NCBI RefSeq assembly: GCF_012843905.1
Contig: NZ_JABAGC010000018.1
Span: forward strand, 1 to 57,510
DNA length: 57,510 nucleotides
From: Clostridium sp. SM-530-WT-3G
Lineage (GTDB): Bacteria; Bacillota; Clostridia; Clostridiales; Clostridiaceae
Reading direction: 5' to 3'
Shown: positions 55,519 through 57,510 of the stretch, piece after piece
Layout: every line of letters begins with the position of its first letter
Numbering within the stretch: position 1 is the first letter of the stretch
Translations under genes and position numbers: made by a program
Notes under the pieces: generated by a model
Databases searched by the model: none
Told to the model about the DNA's origin: nothing
What the model saw: only the letters and a program-made list of their open reading frames with translations

Positions 55519-55917
55519 TTAAGCATTATTACTATTCGCTCTTTTCATGATTTCCTGTACTATTGATGTTTTAGCATTTTCATAGTGCTGGACATGCCTC
55601 CATTTATTCTTTGCCAAGCTTCGTTTGACTTGTGCATATTTGTCCCGATCAGTATCATTAGTCCGCAACAATCACGGAAGCGTAACATTCTATCAATCTC
55701 TGATGTGCCCAAACTGAACACATGCAGATTAATATCGGTATCCGGTCCTTTAAACAAACGATGCTCAAACCAGTCAGGTTCTCGAATCTGTAGCACATAT
55801 CCGGCCGCTTCCAACACTGGAACGTAGGATGACTCATCAGCAGAATCCTTAACAACCAACCGTATTCTTTTGCAACTCATCATCCGTTGTAGGCATGGAG
55901 GTATTATTAGATATCAT
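55519..55917 (-). pseudogene. GrpB/UPF0157 family protein, disrupted
   Basis: Pieces of one GrpB protein lie in different frames. An ATG at 55917 (AAAGGAGTG upstream) reads NNTSMPTTDDELQKNTVG, a GrpB-style N-terminus, then stops. A second frame reads LVVKDSADESSYVPVLEAAG, then IREPDWFEHRLFKGPDTDIN and FRD. The third frame reads RTNDTDRDKYAQVKRSLAKN and on through QHYENAKTSIVQEIMKRA to TAA at 55519. A single missing base near 55669 explains the last break, because FRDWLRTN would be restored. A deletion of about 50 codons explains the first. It is therefore inactive. Confidence 0.85.
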
Positions 55918-56011
55918 CTTATCGCACTCCTTTGCTGCTTATTATCTAGGGTTAAACTTAACTACTATTTTTTCTTTGCGATATAAAATACATAACTGTA
56001 ATAATCTACTA

Positions 56012-56506
56012 CTAATCTAAAATAAAGCGATTATAAGCTATCCTTTTTCCTGTGTTTGTTTTAAAATCTTCATCTATACACTTTTTTATCTTTTCCTGTT
56101 CTTTTTCTTTATCCATAACCGTTAAATTTTCAAGCAAATCAGCTTCCCATTGTATTTGAAAATCAAGTCCATCAATTTTAGATGGAGTATGATGGTTGCC
56201 TATTATAAAGCATATTCTATCAATATTTTTGTTATAGCCTACCTTTTTTAATATTTCTTTCGCTACTTCTGGTCCTTCCTTTTCTTGATAGACACCATCA
56301 ATAGAACCGTATTTTTTTTGTGCTTCAACCGCACCAATATCATGTAGTATAGCAATAATACTGATGAATTCTTTTTCTTCCTCTCCGATATTTTCTCCTT
56401 TCATTATATCTTCTGCATTTTTCAAAACTTTGAGAGTATGCTCTATGCCAAAAGGAATTTCTTTGAATACTTCTTTCATCTCTATAATAATTTTTTCTTT
56501 AAACAC
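56012..56506 (-). CDS. HD domain-containing phosphohydrolase
   Basis: A 164-residue metal-dependent HD-domain protein. HTLKVLKNAEDIM near residue 22 gives the first His, AILHDIGAVEAQKKYGS near 50 gives the HD pair, and IIGNHHTPSK near 105 gives further His ligands. This fits the small HD hydrolases acting on nucleotides or related phosphates. GGAGGTAATTT precedes a GTG start. Substrate unknown. It lies between the broken GrpB gene and the broken methyltransferase gene. Confidence 0.87.
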   Translation of the reverse strand: MFKEKIIIEMKEVFKEIPFGIEHTLKVLKNAEDIMKGENIGEEEKEFISIIAILHDIGAVEAQKKYGSIDGVYQEKEGPEVAKEILKKVGYNKNIDRICFIIGNHHTPSKIDGLDFQIQWEADLLENLTVMDKEKEQEKIKKCIDEDFKTNTGKRIAYNRFILD

Positions 56507-56543
56507 AAATTACCTCCATTTATACCTTATAGGTGTTTTAGTT

Positions 56544-57284
56544 CTATCTATCCACTTTTTTGTTCGCCGATACAATCAGCATCATGGGACGGCACATTTC
56601 ATCCTGCATCCCCGGAATATCCATCATGTTTTCCGGCGGCTGCGGCTCCACAATATGATTTATTATAAAACCATTTGAAAGCAGTGTATTTAGATATGTG
56701 GTCAGTGTTCTATGATATTTTGTAACCTTTTCTCCCAAAAACACAGCTGTCCGTTTGCCCTCATAATAATAATTATCCACTGGAAAATGCAGTATTTCTC
56801 CTTTTTTGTTATAATGCCAGTCTTGTGTTCCATAGGCAGTAAAAACAGGATGTTCAACCGTAAAAACTAGCTTACCACCAGACTTCAGTATTCTATATAT
56901 CTTTTTTACTAAAATCTCATAATCTGCTACATAGTGAAACACAAGTGAACTTAATATTACATCAAAACTCTCCTCTGGGAATTCCACATCTTCTATAGCA
57001 CAGCATTTATATTCAACCTGTGGAAAATGTGTTTTTTCTTTGGCTACCTCGAGCATTTTATGAGAAATATCAACACCTACAACAAAAGACGCTCCGTGCT
57101 CCATCGCATAAATACAGTGCCATCAATAGCCGCATCCTAAATCAAGCACACGCTTATCTTTAAAATCCGGCAGCAGCTTTCTCAATGTTTCCCATTCTCC
57201 TGCACCGGCTAGTCCCTGCTGCGAACGACTCATTTGACTGTATTTTTGAAAAAATAAATTATCATCATATTTGTTTTCTTTCAT
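56544..57284 (-). pseudogene. Class I SAM-dependent methyltransferase with an in-frame stop
   Basis: The full reading starts with ATG at 57284 (GGGGAATT upstream) and continues SQMSRSQQGLAGAGEW, then VLDLGCGY, then TGA at 57123-57125, then WHCIYAMEHGASFVVGVDIS in the same frame and on to a normal end at 56544. The expected Gly codon GGA in motif I is TGA, a single G-to-T change. The downstream part alone (186 codons) lacks motif I and should not bind SAM. It resembles ubiquinone/menaquinone-type or small-molecule methyltransferases. Read-through of TGA cannot be excluded but nothing here supports it. Confidence 0.85.
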
Positions 57285-57450
57285 CTGAATTCCCCGTCAT
57301 TTAAAAAGTTATTTATCTCCGTTGCAATTTTTTTCACTTCTTTATAAAGCTTCTCGGTCATATCGTAGCATTCAAAAAGTGAAAGATCAAGTACTACAAA
57401 AATATGATTTACCCTTTCGGCATATTTTTTAGGTGGTGTTAGTATAAAAT
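57281..57450 (-). pseudogene. 3' end of an unidentified gene cut by an insertion sequence
   Basis: A frame runs from the edge of the insertion-sequence end to a TGA at 57281-57283 that overlaps the methyltransferase ATG (ATGA). It reads PPKKYAERVNHIFVVLDLSL, then YDMTEKLYKEVKKIATEINN. The overlap suggests it was once in an operon with the methyltransferase. I do not recognise the family. About 55 codons remain and the 5' part is missing. Confidence 0.6.
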
Positions 57451-57510
57451 AGTGGACACGACAAGTCGAACTAAGTAAAATAATATTTAGTTAAGAAAGG
57501 ATGTGTCCAT
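57451..57510 (+). mobile_element. Left end of an insertion sequence
   Basis: The last 60 bases begin TAGTGGACACGACAAGTCGA and run to a ribosome site AAGAAAGGATGTG at the window edge. A GTGGACAC terminus followed closely by a plus-strand ribosome site fits an IS3-type or similar element whose transposase gene begins just past the window. No transposase codons are inside the window, so the family is a guess. Confidence 0.55.

Overview
The window is AT-rich, low-GC DNA with clostridial gene content: diaminopimelate decarboxylase under a lysine riboswitch, two SipS-type signal peptidases, HelD, choline-binding-type cell-wall repeats, CsoR/CopA/CopZ, and GTG/TTG starts behind strong purine-rich ribosome sites. 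It is most likely from Clostridium sensu stricto. The species cannot be fixed from the sequence alone. Almost all genes lie on the minus strand.

Region 1 (about 0.4-16.2 kb) is a cell-surface polysaccharide locus. A minus-strand operon runs rfbA-rfbC-rfbB (dTDP-rhamnose synthesis), a GT2 glycosyltransferase, rfbD, a GT4-like glycosyltransferase, an ABC-2 permease (Wzm-like), its ATPase with a C-terminal glycan-recognition domain (Wzt-like), a 1021-residue methyltransferase/GT4/GT2 fusion, and UDP-GlcNAc 2-epimerase. Two plus-strand genes diverge from it: a polyprenyl-phosphate sugar phosphotransferase that would start the glycan on lipid, and an O-antigen-ligase-like (Wzy_C) membrane protein. 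Together they would start, extend, export and attach or polymerise a rhamnose-containing wall glycan.

Region 2 (16.3-21.7 kb) holds three tandem paralogous secreted proteins with cadherin-like beta-sandwich domains and C-terminal wall-binding repeats, plus a small plus-strand gene. Region 3 (22-32.3 kb) is dominated by a 3000-residue membrane enzyme of the cyclic beta-1,2-glucan synthase (NdvB/Cgs) type, preceded in the same direction by a membrane-anchored GH5 glycoside hydrolase.

Region 4 (32.5-53.5 kb) is mostly housekeeping: M18 aminopeptidase, a cation diffusion facilitator, a polar amino-acid ABC transporter with a striking palindrome at its promoter, HelD, FtsH, a DUF3006-like protein, two signal peptidases, lysA with its L-box riboswitch, a TIM-barrel protein, a broken CmpB-family gene, the csoR-copA-copZ copper operon with a visible CsoR operator, an M20 amidohydrolase and a CPBP protease.

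Region 5 (53.8 kb to the end) is a decayed accessory block. It contains a short 3' remnant resembling rlmD, a tRNA-Leu-like scrap, 11-bp repeats around a GNAT gene, a Cys-rich small protein, a P-loop kinase, a GrpB gene broken by an internal deletion and a one-base deletion, an HD-domain protein, a methyltransferase with an in-frame TGA, the tail of an unidentified gene, and the end of an insertion sequence at the window edge.
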